Source: Rhodovulum sp. ES.010 (GTDB taxonomy: Bacteria; Pseudomonadota; Alphaproteobacteria; Rhodobacterales; Rhodobacteraceae). Taken from it: a stretch of DNA of 64,000 bases. Positions within the stretch are counted from its first letter, which is position 1. Every line of letters starts with the position of its first letter. The position numbers and the translations under genes were made by a program. Below are positions 11,380-20,035 of the stretch, piece by piece. The DNA is taken from contig NZ_FSRS01000001.1 of NCBI RefSeq assembly GCF_900142935.1, positions 3,574,501-3,638,500 of the forward strand, read 5' to 3'. The notes below the pieces were generated by a model. It saw nothing but the letters and a program-made list of their open reading frames with translations. It had not been told where the DNA came from and ran no database searches.

Positions 11380-11430
11380 CTTGCGCTTTTTCGATTGTTG
11401 CTTGTTTTGTCGGTATTCGAGTGTGATCCG

Positions 11431-12177
11431 GTGGTGAGAGATTTCAAGGCAGCGCTTTTTCATCCCGCGACCCTTGTTCAGTGGGCGGTCCTGTCGGTCC
11501 TGCTGACCGTGTCCGGCCCGTTCGCCACCTATATCGCACCGTTGGCCGACCGGCTGGTCTTTTGGTCGTCCCTGACCGCGGCGGGCCTTTGCCTCGGCAT
11601 CGCCGCGCGCCTGGCGATCCGGCGGCGGTTTCCCGATTTCACCTATTGGCAGCGCGCGGGCCTGAGTTCCGCCGTTGTCGCTGGCCTGCTGGCCCTTCCG
11701 GCCCAGCGCGTGACAGCGCTTATGGCGGGGCGCGCGTCGATGGATGACGCCGCTTCCGGCCTCGCCGAGGCGGGGGCCGCGGTGTTCCTCTGCGCCATGG
11801 GGCTTCACGCGCTCCGGTATGCCCTGATCCCGCGCGAGCCGGCGTCGGACACCCCGCGGCCGGCCCTGCTCGCGCGACTGCCCGAGGTCAGCCGCGGGCA
11901 CGTGATCCGTCTCAGTTCGCGCGACCATTACGTTCGGGTCGTGACCGATGCGGGCCACGCCGAGATCCTGATGCGTTTTGCGGACGCCATCGCCGAGCTT
12001 GAGGGTATCGACGGGCTGCAGGTGCATCGCTCGCACTGGGTGGCGGCCGACGCCGTGACGGGCCATCGGCACGCCGACGGCCGCCTGTTTCTCGTGCTGC
12101 GCGACGGGACCGAGGTGCCGGTCAGCCGACGCTACCGGCCCGACGTCGAGGCGCGCGTGCTCGCGCCGGACGCATAG
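11431..12177 (+). CDS. Membrane-anchored LytTR-domain transcriptional regulator
   Basis: About 248 residues. Four hydrophobic segments occupy roughly residues 10-135 (for example VQWAVLSVLLTVSGPF and VVAGLLALPAQ). A C-terminal LytTR DNA-binding domain (about 150-245) reads IRLSSRDHYVRVVTDAGHAEILMRFADAIAEL and ends with VPVSRRYRPDVEARV. In Rhodobacterales, membrane-bound LytTR proteins are common orphan regulators; the signal and targets are unknown. The start is uncertain: tandem GTGs lie at 11431 and 11434, with a TTG further up at 11395. The last 56 nt overlap the 3' end of the convergent pdeM. Confidence 0.82.
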   Translation: MVRDFKAALFHPATLVQWAVLSVLLTVSGPFATYIAPLADRLVFWSSLTAAGLCLGIAARLAIRRRFPDFTYWQRAGLSSAVVAGLLALPAQRVTALMAGRASMDDAASGLAEAGAAVFLCAMGLHALRYALIPREPASDTPRPALLARLPEVSRGHVIRLSSRDHYVRVVTDAGHAEILMRFADAIAELEGIDGLQVHRSHWVAADAVTGHRHADGRLFLVLRDGTEVPVSRRYRPDVEARVLAPDA

Positions 12178-12826
12178 GCACCGCCACGGCCCGCGGGCCG
12201 GTCAGGATCGCGGAGGCCCCGCCCTGCATCAGCCCGTCGAGTGCTGGCGCATCCGCGTCGAGCCCGCCGGTATAGGCGCCGTAGGCGGGCAGGATCACTC
12301 GCGCGTCGTCGACCAGAAAGCAGGGCCGCGAGAGTTGCCGCCCGCCGAGGCGGAGCCGTGCCTTGGGGTGGTAATGGCCAGACACCTCGCCCGTGGCGCC
12401 GGGCTCAGCGATATGGCGGAAGGTGAGCGGCCCCTCGACCAGCACGCCGAGATGGCTGCCGGGCAGATCGGCCGGGCCCGGGTCATGATTGCCGGCGATC
12501 CACACCCAGCGCCGCCCCGCCATCAGGCGCAGGAGCCGTTCCCGGGCTGCCGGCGGCAGCGCGCGCGCCGCGGCCTCGTCGTCGAAGCTGTCGCCGAGGC
12601 AGATCACCGTGCGGGCCGCGGTCGCCGCCACGTCCGCCTCGAGCCGCGCGAGCGTTTCGGCCGTGTCGTAGGGCGGCAGCAGCGTGCCGCCGCGGCGCGC
12701 CATCCGCTCGGACTTGCCGAGATGCAGGTCCGACACCGTCAGCACCTGGGGCGCGGCCCACCACAGCGCGCCCGAGGGCAGCGCGGCGAGCGACGTGCCC
12801 ACGAGGGTGAAGTCATGGCCGTTCAT
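12122..12826 (-). CDS. pdeM: PdeM, ligase-associated DNA damage response phosphoesterase/endonuclease
   Basis: Calcineurin-like metallophosphoesterase of 234 residues. All metal-binding blocks are present: TVSDLHLGKSERMARRG, CLGDSFDD, IAGNHDPG and SGHYHPKA. This subfamily occurs with an ATP-dependent DNA ligase, an exonuclease and an Lhr-type helicase in the so-called ligase-associated DNA damage response. The helicase gene lies 39 nt upstream on the same strand, consistent with an operon. The ligase and exonuclease are not in this window. The tail overlaps the LytTR gene antisense. Confidence 0.88.
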   Translation of the reverse strand: MNGHDFTLVGTSLAALPSGALWWAAPQVLTVSDLHLGKSERMARRGGTLLPPYDTAETLARLEADVAATAARTVICLGDSFDDEAAARALPPAARERLLRLMAGRRWVWIAGNHDPGPADLPGSHLGVLVEGPLTFRHIAEPGATGEVSGHYHPKARLRLGGRQLSRPCFLVDDARVILPAYGAYTGGLDADAPALDGLMQGGASAILTGPRAVAVPMRPARARAPRRRAGSVG

Positions 12827-12865
12827 GCTTTGTTTTCACCCGAACCGGGGCCGCTATGCAAGGGG

Positions 12866-15265
12866 TCAGGCAAGGCCCGCTTCGGCCATCAGGCGGTCCG
12901 CGGCCTCGTCGATCAGCCGTTGTTCGGCCGCGCCCTGGACGGGGATGCGCCCCGCCTCCAGGAAGAGCGGCGCGGCCAGCGGCGTGACCCGCGGGCGGCG
13001 GACGTGGTCGATACCGCGGATGCGGGCCAGCATACCTTCGATCCGGCCGAAATCGACCAGGCCCTTCATCGCCTCTTCCCGCGTGATCTCGAGCATCAGG
13101 TGCCCAGGGTCGTATTTCATCAGCGTGTCATAAAGGATGTCCGAGGAAAACGTTGCCTGACGCCCGGTCTTGCGGCCGCCGGGCAGGTTCCGCTCGATCA
13201 GGCCCGCGATTACCGCGGATGTTCGAAACGTGCGCTTCATGACCGCGTTGCCTGCCAGCCAATGCTCGAAAGCGACCCGCAGCCCGTTCGAATCCAGCAA
13301 GTCCGCGGGCGCCGTCACCTCGTCCAGACCCCAGATCAGCGTGGCGTAATCGGTCGAGACGAAGCCCAGCGGCGCAAGCCCCGCGGCCTCCATCCGCTGC
13401 GTCACCAGAAGGCCGAGCGTCTGTTGCGCGTTGCGCCCCGCGAAACCGTAGATGCAAAGGTACGCCCGCCCCTCGTGCGGGAAGGTCTCGACCAGCAGCC
13501 GGTCGCGCTCGGGCAGGCGCGAGACCTCGCGCTGCAATGCCAGCCATTCGGCGGTGTGTGTGGGCAACTCCGGCCAGCTTTCGCGGCGGAACATGCCGAG
13601 GATGCGGTCGGAGAGCCGGGTGGAGGTTGCGAACTTGGTGCCCGCGAAGACGGCGATCCTGGGCTCGCGGCCGGGCGTGCGACTGACCTCGACCACCATC
13701 TCGCGCAGGCCCTCGTAGCGGACCACCTGCCCGCCGATCAGGAACGTGTCGCCGGGGGTGAGTGTCGCGGCGAAGGCCTCTTCCACCTCGCCCAGGGGCG
13801 CGCCGCCGCGGGCGGGTTTCATGCGTACCTTGAGCGTTTCCTCCTCGACGATCGTGCCGAGGTTCATGCGAATCCGGCGCGCCGCACGGGGGTCGCGCAG
13901 GCCCCAGCGGCCGTCCGGCTCCCGTTTGAGCCGCTGCCAGCGGTCATAGGCCCGAAGCGCGTAGCCGCCCGTCGCCGCGAAGTCGAGGCAGGCATCGAAG
14001 CGCGCGCGGTCGAGCGCGGCATAGGGGCCCGCTGTCGTCGCCTCGGCATAGAGCGTGTCGGCCTCGAACGGGCCCGCGCAGGCGGTGGCCAGGATGTGCT
14101 GACACAGCACATCCCCGGGGCCGGGTCCGCGCGGCTCGCCGTCGAGATCGTGCGCGTGCACCGCCTCCAGCGCGGCGACGCATTCCACCACCTCGAAGCG
14201 GTTGGCCGGCACCAGCAAAGCCTTCGACGGCGCGTTGTAGCGGTGGTTCGCGCGCCCGATGCGCTGGACCAGGCGCTTGACGTTCTTCGGCGCGCCGACC
14301 TGAATCACCAGGTCCACGTCGCCCCAGTCGATGCCAAGGTCGAGCGAGCCGGTGCACACCACCGCGCGCAGGCGGCCCGCCGCCATCGCCGCCTCCACCT
14401 TCGCGCGGGCCGCGCGCGACAGGCTGCCGTGGTGGATGGCGATGGGCAGGCCATCGGCGTTCGCCAGCCAAAGGTCGTGAAAGAACAACTCCGCCTGGGC
14501 GCGCGTGTTGTGAAAGATCAGCGTGGTGCGATGGCGGGCGACTTCCTGCAGCACCGCCGGAATCGCGTAGCGCCCGCCGCCGCCGGCCCAGGGGGGCGGG
14601 GCATCGGTCTGCAGCATCGCGATGTCGGGGGCGGGGCCGGGATCGGCGGTGAGGATCTCGCAAGTGTCGGGGTGGCGGGCGACGAAGCGCGCGAGCGCGG
14701 GCGGGTCCTCGACGGTGGCCGACAGCCCCACGCGGCGAAGCCCCGGACAAAGCGTGGAAAGCCGCGCCAGCCCCAGCATCAACTGATCGCCCCGCTTCGA
14801 TTCCGCCAGCGCGTGGACCTCGTCGACGATGACGCGTTGCAGCCCGGCGAAGATGCGGGGCGCGTCCTCGTAGCTGAGCAGCAGCGCCAGGCTTTCGGGG
14901 GTGGTCAGCAGGATATGCGGCGGGTCGGCCCGTTGCCGCCGCCGGGCGGTGTAAGAGGTGTCGCCGGTGCGGTCCTCGATCCGCACCGGTAGGCCCATCT
15001 CGTCGACCGGGGCACGCAGGTTGCGGCCGATGTCGGCGGTGAGCGCCTTGAGCGGGGAGATGTAGAGCGTGTGCAAGCCCGGCGCCGGATTCGCGGCGAT
15101 TTCGGCCAGGGACGGCAGGAATCCTGCAAGCGTCTTGCCCCCGCCCGTGGGCGCGATGAGCAGCAGCGCGGGCGCGTCCGCGCGCTCCAGCATCGCCTTC
15201 TGATGCGGATGAACCGACCAGCCGCGGGCGGCGAACCAGGTAGCGAAGGAATCGGGCAAGTCCAT
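12866..15265 (-). CDS. Lhr-type DEXH helicase, ligase-associated DNA damage response
   Basis: Superfamily 2 helicase of 799 residues. Motif I is APTGGGKT (near 39), motif II is DEVHALAESKRGDQL, motif III is LSATVEDP, and motifs V/VI lie in CTGSLDLGIDWGDVDLVIQVG and RIGRANHRYNAPSK. A long C-terminal winged-helix/Lhr-core region follows. The size and motif set match the roughly 800-residue ligase-associated DEXH proteins rather than the approximately 1500-residue Lhr. It pairs with pdeM directly downstream. Its role in end processing or crosslink repair is inferred from family association. Confidence 0.92.
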   Translation of the reverse strand: MDLPDSFATWFAARGWSVHPHQKAMLERADAPALLLIAPTGGGKTLAGFLPSLAEIAANPAPGLHTLYISPLKALTADIGRNLRAPVDEMGLPVRIEDRTGDTSYTARRRQRADPPHILLTTPESLALLLSYEDAPRIFAGLQRVIVDEVHALAESKRGDQLMLGLARLSTLCPGLRRVGLSATVEDPPALARFVARHPDTCEILTADPGPAPDIAMLQTDAPPPWAGGGGRYAIPAVLQEVARHRTTLIFHNTRAQAELFFHDLWLANADGLPIAIHHGSLSRAARAKVEAAMAAGRLRAVVCTGSLDLGIDWGDVDLVIQVGAPKNVKRLVQRIGRANHRYNAPSKALLVPANRFEVVECVAALEAVHAHDLDGEPRGPGPGDVLCQHILATACAGPFEADTLYAEATTAGPYAALDRARFDACLDFAATGGYALRAYDRWQRLKREPDGRWGLRDPRAARRIRMNLGTIVEEETLKVRMKPARGGAPLGEVEEAFAATLTPGDTFLIGGQVVRYEGLREMVVEVSRTPGREPRIAVFAGTKFATSTRLSDRILGMFRRESWPELPTHTAEWLALQREVSRLPERDRLLVETFPHEGRAYLCIYGFAGRNAQQTLGLLVTQRMEAAGLAPLGFVSTDYATLIWGLDEVTAPADLLDSNGLRVAFEHWLAGNAVMKRTFRTSAVIAGLIERNLPGGRKTGRQATFSSDILYDTLMKYDPGHLMLEITREEAMKGLVDFGRIEGMLARIRGIDHVRRPRVTPLAAPLFLEAGRIPVQGAAEQRLIDEAADRLMAEAGLA

Positions 15266-15337
15266 GGGCCGGATGTAGCGCGGCCGCCCGGCGTTTGCAT
15301 CCGCCAGAAGCGGAACCGCGATGGCAGCCCTGCGCGG

Positions 15338-15775
15338 CTAGGCCTCGATCCAGATGGTCACTGGCCCGTCATTGGTCAGCGCGACCTTCATGTCGGCCCC
15401 GAACCGCCCTGTCGCGACCTCGACCCCTTGGGCGGCGAGCGCCGCGGCGAACCGCTCGTAAAGCCTTTCGCCCTCGGCCGGGGGCGCCGCGGCCGAGAAT
15501 CCGGGGCGGTTGCCGCGCGAGGTGTCGGCGGCCAGCGTGAACTGGCTGACCACCAGCGCCGCGCAGCCCGTGTCGAGCAACGCAAGATTCATCTTGCCGG
15601 CCTCGTCCGGAAAGATGCGCATCCGGGCGATCCGGGCGGCAAGCTTCTCGGCCTGCGCGTCGGTATCGCCCGCCATTGCGCAAACGAGGATCATCAGCCC
15701 CGGTCCGATCTCGCCGACGGTCTCGCCCTCGGTTCGTACTGCGGCCTCGGTGACTCTCTGGATCAGTGCCCTCAT
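15338..15775 (-). CDS. dtd: Dtd, D-aminoacyl-tRNA deacylase
   Basis: Hydrolyses D-aminoacyl-tRNAs (and Gly-tRNA-Ala) to proofread translation. The protein has 145 residues, typical of Dtd. The start [13 protein letters not shown], the catalytic-site motif SQFTLAADT, and the C-terminal motif [11 protein letters not shown] (the NxGPVT signature) are all visible. The ATG overlaps the stop of the upstream PfkB gene (ATGA), so the two are probably cotranscribed. Confidence 0.95.
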   Translation of the reverse strand: MRALIQRVTEAAVRTEGETVGEIGPGLMILVCAMAGDTDAQAEKLAARIARMRIFPDEAGKMNLALLDTGCAALVVSQFTLAADTSRGNRPGFSAAAPPAEGERLYERFAAALAAQGVEVATGRFGADMKVALTNDGPVTIWIEA

Positions 15776-16695
15776 GCCAGATCCTTTTCCCGGGGTGGGT
15801 TGGCGCCGGCGCGGCTGACCGTGATCGCCGCGGCGCGGGTGGCGAAGCCCAGCGCCTCGGTCAGGTCGTCTCCGGTCAGCGCTTCAAGCCGCCCTTTCGA
15901 CAGAGCGCCCATCCGGTGCAGCGCGGCGAGGATGCCGCCGTTGAAGGTGTCGCCCGCGCCGACCGTGTCGACCACGCGGACCGGGCGGGCGGCCACCCGG
16001 GCCTCGGCCGCCGCGCCGAAGGCTTGCGCCCCGGCGGCACCGCGGGTCAGCAGCACCAGCCGTGGCCCCCGGTCGAGCAGGGCGCGGGCCTGCGCCTCGG
16101 GCGCGCCCGGCCCCTCGACCCAGCGCAGGTCCTCTTCGGAGAGCTTGACGATATCGGCCGCCGCGATCATCCGTGCCAGTCGCGCGCGATAGGCGGTTTC
16201 GTCGGCGGCGAAGCCGCGCCGGATGTTCGGGTCGATCATGGTCGGCGCAGATCCCGCCGCCCGCAGCATCAGCGCCTCGTAGGCGCTGCCGCACGGCTCG
16301 ACCGCGAGCGAGATGCCGCCGCAGAACAGCGCCGCGACCGTGTCGGGCAGGGGGGGCAGGTCGGCCTCGGTCAGCATCCGCCCCGCCGTGTTCTCGTCGT
16401 AGAAGGCATAGTCCGCCTGCCCGTCGCAAAGGTGGACGAAAGCGAGCGTCGTAGGGCGGGCGGAGCGTGCGCACAGGCGGGTATCGACAGTCGCCTCGGC
16501 CAGGCCCGCCGCGAGCCGTTCTCCGAACAGGTCCGTCGAAAGACCCGAGAAAAAGCCCGTGGGCGCTCCGAGCCTGCCCAGCGCGACGGCGGTGTTGAAC
16601 ACCGCGCCGCCCGGGTGCGGAACGAAGGCCTCCGCGCCTGCCCCGGTGCGGCCGGGCAGCATGTCGATCAGGGCCTCTCCTGCGCAGAGGATCAT
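15772..16695 (-). CDS. PfkB-family carbohydrate kinase (fructokinase-like)
   Basis: Ribokinase/PfkB family sugar kinase of about 307 residues. N-terminal [18 protein letters not shown] and the Gly-rich [17 protein letters not shown] substrate motif are present, as is the catalytic anion-hole signature [17 protein letters not shown] with the base Asp. The start at 16695 (MILCAGEAL) fits the family; an in-frame ATG nine codons upstream at 16722 is less likely. The sugar cannot be deduced because no transporter lies nearby. Confidence 0.85.
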   Translation of the reverse strand: MILCAGEALIDMLPGRTGAGAEAFVPHPGGAVFNTAVALGRLGAPTGFFSGLSTDLFGERLAAGLAEATVDTRLCARSARPTTLAFVHLCDGQADYAFYDENTAGRMLTEADLPPLPDTVAALFCGGISLAVEPCGSAYEALMLRAAGSAPTMIDPNIRRGFAADETAYRARLARMIAAADIVKLSEEDLRWVEGPGAPEAQARALLDRGPRLVLLTRGAAGAQAFGAAAEARVAARPVRVVDTVGAGDTFNGGILAALHRMGALSKGRLEALTGDDLTEALGFATRAAAITVSRAGANPPREKDLA

Positions 16696-16776
16696 GTTGT
16701 CGGCCTCTTCCCTCCGGGTCACGCAGGCTTACCCCTGCCGGGCACCGGCTGCAAACCCCGTCGGCGCGGGCGTGCC

Positions 16777-16790
16777 TTGACGGGCGTCAA
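16777..16790. promoter_or_regulatory. FNR/CRP-type palindrome upstream of hsp20
   Basis: TTGAC-GGGC-GTCAA is a perfect FNR/CRP-superfamily-like dyad (consensus TTGAT-N4-ATCAA for FNR) 65 nt before the hsp20 ATG. A degenerate copy, TGACGGGCGT (16818-16827), lies exactly 40 bp downstream. Binding is inference. Confidence 0.4.
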
Positions 16791-16854
16791 CGACGCGCGG
16801 GGCGAACCGCGCCAGACTGACGGGCGTTGCCAAACGCAGCAAGGAGAGTCGATC

Positions 16855-17274
16855 ATGGTCGAGAAATCGCACAGCACCGGCTTCTGGCCGTCGCTCTACG
16901 ATCCGCTCCGCGGGCTCGGGACGCGGGTCGCGGACTGGTTCGCCCCGGCCTCGGAGGCGTCGCACGACGATGGCGGCTACAGCATCCGGATGGAGTTGCC
17001 GGGCGTGGAGGAAAAGGACATCGAGGTATCGCTCGACGACGGGGTGGTGACCGTTTCGGGCGAGAAACAGTCCTCGCGCGAGGAAAAGGGCGAGACCTGG
17101 TATTTCAGCGAGCGCGAATACGGGTCGTTCTCGCGCAGCTTCCGGCTTCCGCCGGACGCGGATGGCGAGGCGGTGAAGGCATCGCTGAAGGATGGCGTGC
17201 TGACGATCAGCGCGGGCAGGAAGGCACCGTCGGAGGCGAAAGGGGGCAGTTCGATCCCGATCGAGAAGGGCTGA
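16855..17274 (+). CDS. Small heat-shock protein, Hsp20/alpha-crystallin family
   Basis: ATP-independent holdase chaperone of 139 residues. The alpha-crystallin domain (about 38-130) is clear: YSIRMELPGVEEKDIEVSLDDGVVTVSGEK, then the REYGSFSRSFRLPPDAD segment and the KDGVLTISAGRKAP strand with the conserved GVL. A short C-terminal tail ends PIEKG, a variant of the I-x-I/V anchor region. The ATG at 16855 sits behind AAGGAGAG. An FNR/CRP-like dyad lies upstream. Confidence 0.95.
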   Translation: MVEKSHSTGFWPSLYDPLRGLGTRVADWFAPASEASHDDGGYSIRMELPGVEEKDIEVSLDDGVVTVSGEKQSSREEKGETWYFSEREYGSFSRSFRLPPDADGEAVKASLKDGVLTISAGRKAPSEAKGGSSIPIEKG

Positions 17275-17329
17275 AACACCGCGCGACGCAGGCGGGCCGC
17301 AGGGCGGTGCCCCGCGGCCCGGAGCCGGG

Positions 17330-17452
17330 TCAGGCGTGTTTTTCGCGGAAGCTGAGTTCGCGCAGCAGGGCCTTGGCGGCCAGGCTCATCCCGGCATCCT
17401 GCAGATCGTCGATCCGGCGTTTCAGTTCGTCGTCGCTCATCGTCGGGCGCAT
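17330..17452 (-). CDS. Small ORF of 40 residues, unknown function
   Basis: Reads MRPTMSDDELKRRIDDLQDA, then GMSLAAKALLRELSFREKHA: charged, probably helical, with no TM segment. Its AAGGAG RBS sits 6-7 nt before the ATG at 17452, which is strong support for translation. An internal ATG at 17440 is the alternative start. It lies tail-to-tail with hsp20 (55 nt between stops, with a GC-rich hairpin at about 17294-17320). I do not recognise a family. Confidence 0.6.
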   Translation of the reverse strand: MRPTMSDDELKRRIDDLQDAGMSLAAKALLRELSFREKHA

Positions 17453-17688
17453 TCGCTACTCCTTCGTTCCGTTTCGGATCGGATGCCGGAACGCGGCCCG
17501 GCGGTGCCGGAACAACCGTTCAGGCGAAAGGCGCGGGGGTCCCTGACATCGAAGCCGGGGCGGCGCGACAGGCGCGACAGCAAGCCCCGGGACCGGGATT
17601 GTGCGCCTTGGGCGGCGGTTCCCGATCAACGGAGTGATATATCGCAATTCCGGGGCGCGGATTCAACCCCCGCGCCGCGCCGCGCGCT

Positions 17689-18825
17689 CTACCGGATCTC
17701 GATCACCGCGCCCTGGCCCTGTTGCCCGGTCGCCACGAGATAGCCCACCGCTCCGGCGAGGAGCAGTCCGACGATCACCGCCAGCGCGATCTTCCAGGCC
17801 GACCAAGGGCGTTCGCCCTGCACCCGCCCTGTGCGCCCGTTGACGACGAAGCGGTAGGTCCGGCCCCGATACTTGTAGGCGGCCAGCCAGACCGGCAGCA
17901 GCACGTGCTTGAAGGTCACGTCCGAGACCTGCGTCTCGAGCGCGCCGATCTGCTGGCGGTCGCCGCCGATGTCGAATTTCACGTCGCGGCGGATCACCCG
18001 GTCCATATAGGCGCGCGCCTCGCGAAAGCCGTCCTCCAGCCCCACGGTGTAGCCCTCGGCGCGGAACCCGGCGAGATATTCCGGCCGGTAGGGGTCCAGT
18101 TCCGAGAGGTCCCAGGGCTGCAGCCCGTCGGTGAAGCGTTTGGGCAGACTGGCCGAGGCCAGTACCAGGATGTCGTCGAAGAACCGCGCCACGCGGCCGG
18201 ACACCGGCGTCCAGCGTACCTTCTGCACCTTAACCCGTTGGCGCTTGCCGTTCCGCACCACCGTATGCGTTTCGTAGTAGACCGTGCCGCGGGCCCCGCT
18301 GTAGCGCGAGCGGGTGTCGGCGTCGAAGGTCCAGTAGGGCACGTAGATGCCGTCCATCTTGCGGCCCTTGCGGGCATAGTCGCGCAGGCGCGAGGGGGCG
18401 AACCACAGCCGGCCCAGCCAGTCGGTCATCGCCTTGTGGGCGTCGCGTTCCTCGAGCGCGAAGGGCAGAACGCCTTTCGGCTTGATGCGGCGCCGGGTGC
18501 CCGTGTCGGTGACGACAGGGGTGGCGCAGAACGGGCACGCCCCGGCATGGGAATCGCTGCCCATCTCGAACTCCGCCCCGCAATTGGGGCATTTCAGCTG
18601 CCGGGCCTCCTCCATCTCCGCGTTCGGCAAGGCCGTCGCAAGCCCGGCCCGGAAATCGAGTTCGTAGATGCCGCCCGACCACGGCCCCTCGTCGCCGATC
18701 GTTTGCGCATTCCCGCAATGGTCGCAGGCAAGCCGCCCCGCGCCGGGGGCAAAGCGCAGGTCCGCCCCGCATTGGCCGCAGGGAAATCGGTGTTCCGGGG
18801 GCAGGGGCGCGACGCGTTCGGACAT
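17689..18825 (-). CDS. Zinc-ribbon protein with C-terminal TM helix
   Basis: The protein has 378 residues. Its N-terminal 100 residues hold zinc-ribbon knuckles: FPCGQCGADL, ACDHCGNA, KCPNCGAEF and ACPFCATPV. A large domain (about 115-330) follows with YVPYWTFDADTRSRYSG and a second similar segment LLPVWLAAYKYRGRTYRFVVNG, ending in one TM helix (about 345-367). Homologues are annotated as TFIIB-type zinc-ribbon or PriA-like helicase proteins, but no helicase motif is visible. It lies 25 nt downstream of the SPFH gene and probably forms a membrane complex with it. Confidence 0.8.
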   Translation of the reverse strand: MSERVAPLPPEHRFPCGQCGADLRFAPGAGRLACDHCGNAQTIGDEGPWSGGIYELDFRAGLATALPNAEMEEARQLKCPNCGAEFEMGSDSHAGACPFCATPVVTDTGTRRRIKPKGVLPFALEERDAHKAMTDWLGRLWFAPSRLRDYARKGRKMDGIYVPYWTFDADTRSRYSGARGTVYYETHTVVRNGKRQRVKVQKVRWTPVSGRVARFFDDILVLASASLPKRFTDGLQPWDLSELDPYRPEYLAGFRAEGYTVGLEDGFREARAYMDRVIRRDVKFDIGGDRQQIGALETQVSDVTFKHVLLPVWLAAYKYRGRTYRFVVNGRTGRVQGERPWSAWKIALAVIVGLLLAGAVGYLVATGQQGQGAVIEIR

Positions 18826-18850
18826 GCGGATCCGCCTCCGGCGGCGGGGC

Positions 18851-19963
18851 TCAGGCGCCGGCGGGCGGGGGCGGCGGGGCCACGGTGAAAAGCTGGGCCA
18901 GTTCGCGCACGTCCTCGGCGCGCATCCAGCCGTCCTGGCCGGCGGTCCAGACCCAGCTTTGCCGCTTTAGCGCGCCCTCGCTCGCCATCCGTCCGAGATC
19001 GGCCTTGGAATAGGGGCCGCGGGTCTCGCCCTTTTCGGCGATGTGCCAGACATGCTCGACCGGGGGCGGCGGCGGGGTTGGCTGGGCCTGCGCAGCGACG
19101 GGCCCCCAGGGCCCCGGCTGCGCCATCTGCGTGCCCATCGCCATGCCCATCCCGGCGCCAAGCCCCGCGGCCATGCCGCCGCCCGCAGGGTTCGCGGCGG
19201 CCTCGGTCATCGCCTCTGCCGCGGAATAGCGGGTATACTCGCCCAGATCGCCCGCCAGCCCCATCGAGGTGCGCTTGTCGAGCGCCTTTTCTACCGCCGG
19301 CGGCAGCGAGATGTTCTCGATGTAGAATTCCGGCATCGTCAGGCCGTAGGCGGCGAGCGGCTTGGACACCTCCGCCGCGATCAGGCGGCCCAGATCGGCG
19401 GTGTTGGCGGCCATGTCGAGCACAGGAATCCCCGATTGCGCGATCGCGCGCGAAAACTCCTGCACGATGATGTTGCGGATCTGGAAGCTGATCTCATCCA
19501 TCGTGAACTCGCCGTCGGTCCCGACGATCTCGACCAGGAACTTCGCGGGATCGGTGACGCGGATCGAGTAGGTGCCGAAGGCGCGCAGCCGGGTCGGGCC
19601 GAATTCCGGGTCGCGCAGCATGATCGGGTTCTTGGTGCCCCATTTCAGGTCGGTGAAGCGGGTGGTGTTGACGAAGTAGATTTCCGACTTGAAGGGCGAT
19701 TTGAAGCCGTGATCCCAGTGCTGGAGCGTGGTCAGCACGGGCATGTTGTTGGTCTCCAGCATGTAGAGACCGGGGGTGAAGACGTCGGCCAGTTGCCCTT
19801 CGTGGACGAAGACCGCGGCCTGGCCCTCGCGCACCGTCAGCTTGGCGCCGTACTTGATCTCGTGGCCCTCGCGCTCGAAGCGCCAGACCATCGTGTCGCG
19901 GGTATCGTTGGTCCAGTGGATGACGTCGATGAACTCGCCGGACAGGAAGTCGAAGATGCCCAT
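18851..19963 (-). CDS. SPFH-domain protein with C-terminal GYF-2 domain (YdjI-like)
   Basis: The protein has 370 residues. Its start, MGIFDFLSGEFIDVIHW, is typical of the YdjI/virion-core-like SPFH family. The SPFH core spans about 25-250 (VREGQAAVFVHEGQLADVFTPGLY; FSRAIAQSGIPVLDMAANTADLG). A Gly/Ala/Met-rich linker precedes a GYF-2 domain (about 305-362) with WHIAEKGETRGPYSKADLGRM and DGWMRAEDV. SPFH proteins scaffold membrane microdomains, and GYF-2 domains bind partner peptides. Neighbouring TelA, XpaC and zinc-ribbon proteins suggest a shared envelope-stress role. Confidence 0.88.
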   Translation of the reverse strand: MGIFDFLSGEFIDVIHWTNDTRDTMVWRFEREGHEIKYGAKLTVREGQAAVFVHEGQLADVFTPGLYMLETNNMPVLTTLQHWDHGFKSPFKSEIYFVNTTRFTDLKWGTKNPIMLRDPEFGPTRLRAFGTYSIRVTDPAKFLVEIVGTDGEFTMDEISFQIRNIIVQEFSRAIAQSGIPVLDMAANTADLGRLIAAEVSKPLAAYGLTMPEFYIENISLPPAVEKALDKRTSMGLAGDLGEYTRYSAAEAMTEAAANPAGGGMAAGLGAGMGMAMGTQMAQPGPWGPVAAQAQPTPPPPPVEHVWHIAEKGETRGPYSKADLGRMASEGALKRQSWVWTAGQDGWMRAEDVRELAQLFTVAPPPPPAGA

Positions 19964-20035
19964 GGCTCTGGTCCTCTCAGGGAAACTCGGTGAGATTATA
20001 GTCGGCTTTGGCGGGCGCGGGAACGAAAAGGCCCG

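Noticed and set aside
11365..11383. Full sigma-54 promoter before the LytTR gene
   Set aside because: The -24 half is good, but the GC of the -12 element is not 12 bp from the GG, so only the shared word is reported.
12335..14992. An 885-codon plus-strand open frame opposite pdeM and the helicase
   Set aside because: Composition is that of a reverse-strand shadow, while the minus strand carries all helicase and phosphoesterase motifs.
17453..17688. Possible tRNA or sRNA in the gap beside the 40-residue ORF
   Set aside because: No cloverleaf, TPsiC-like motif or terminator was found in 236 bp.
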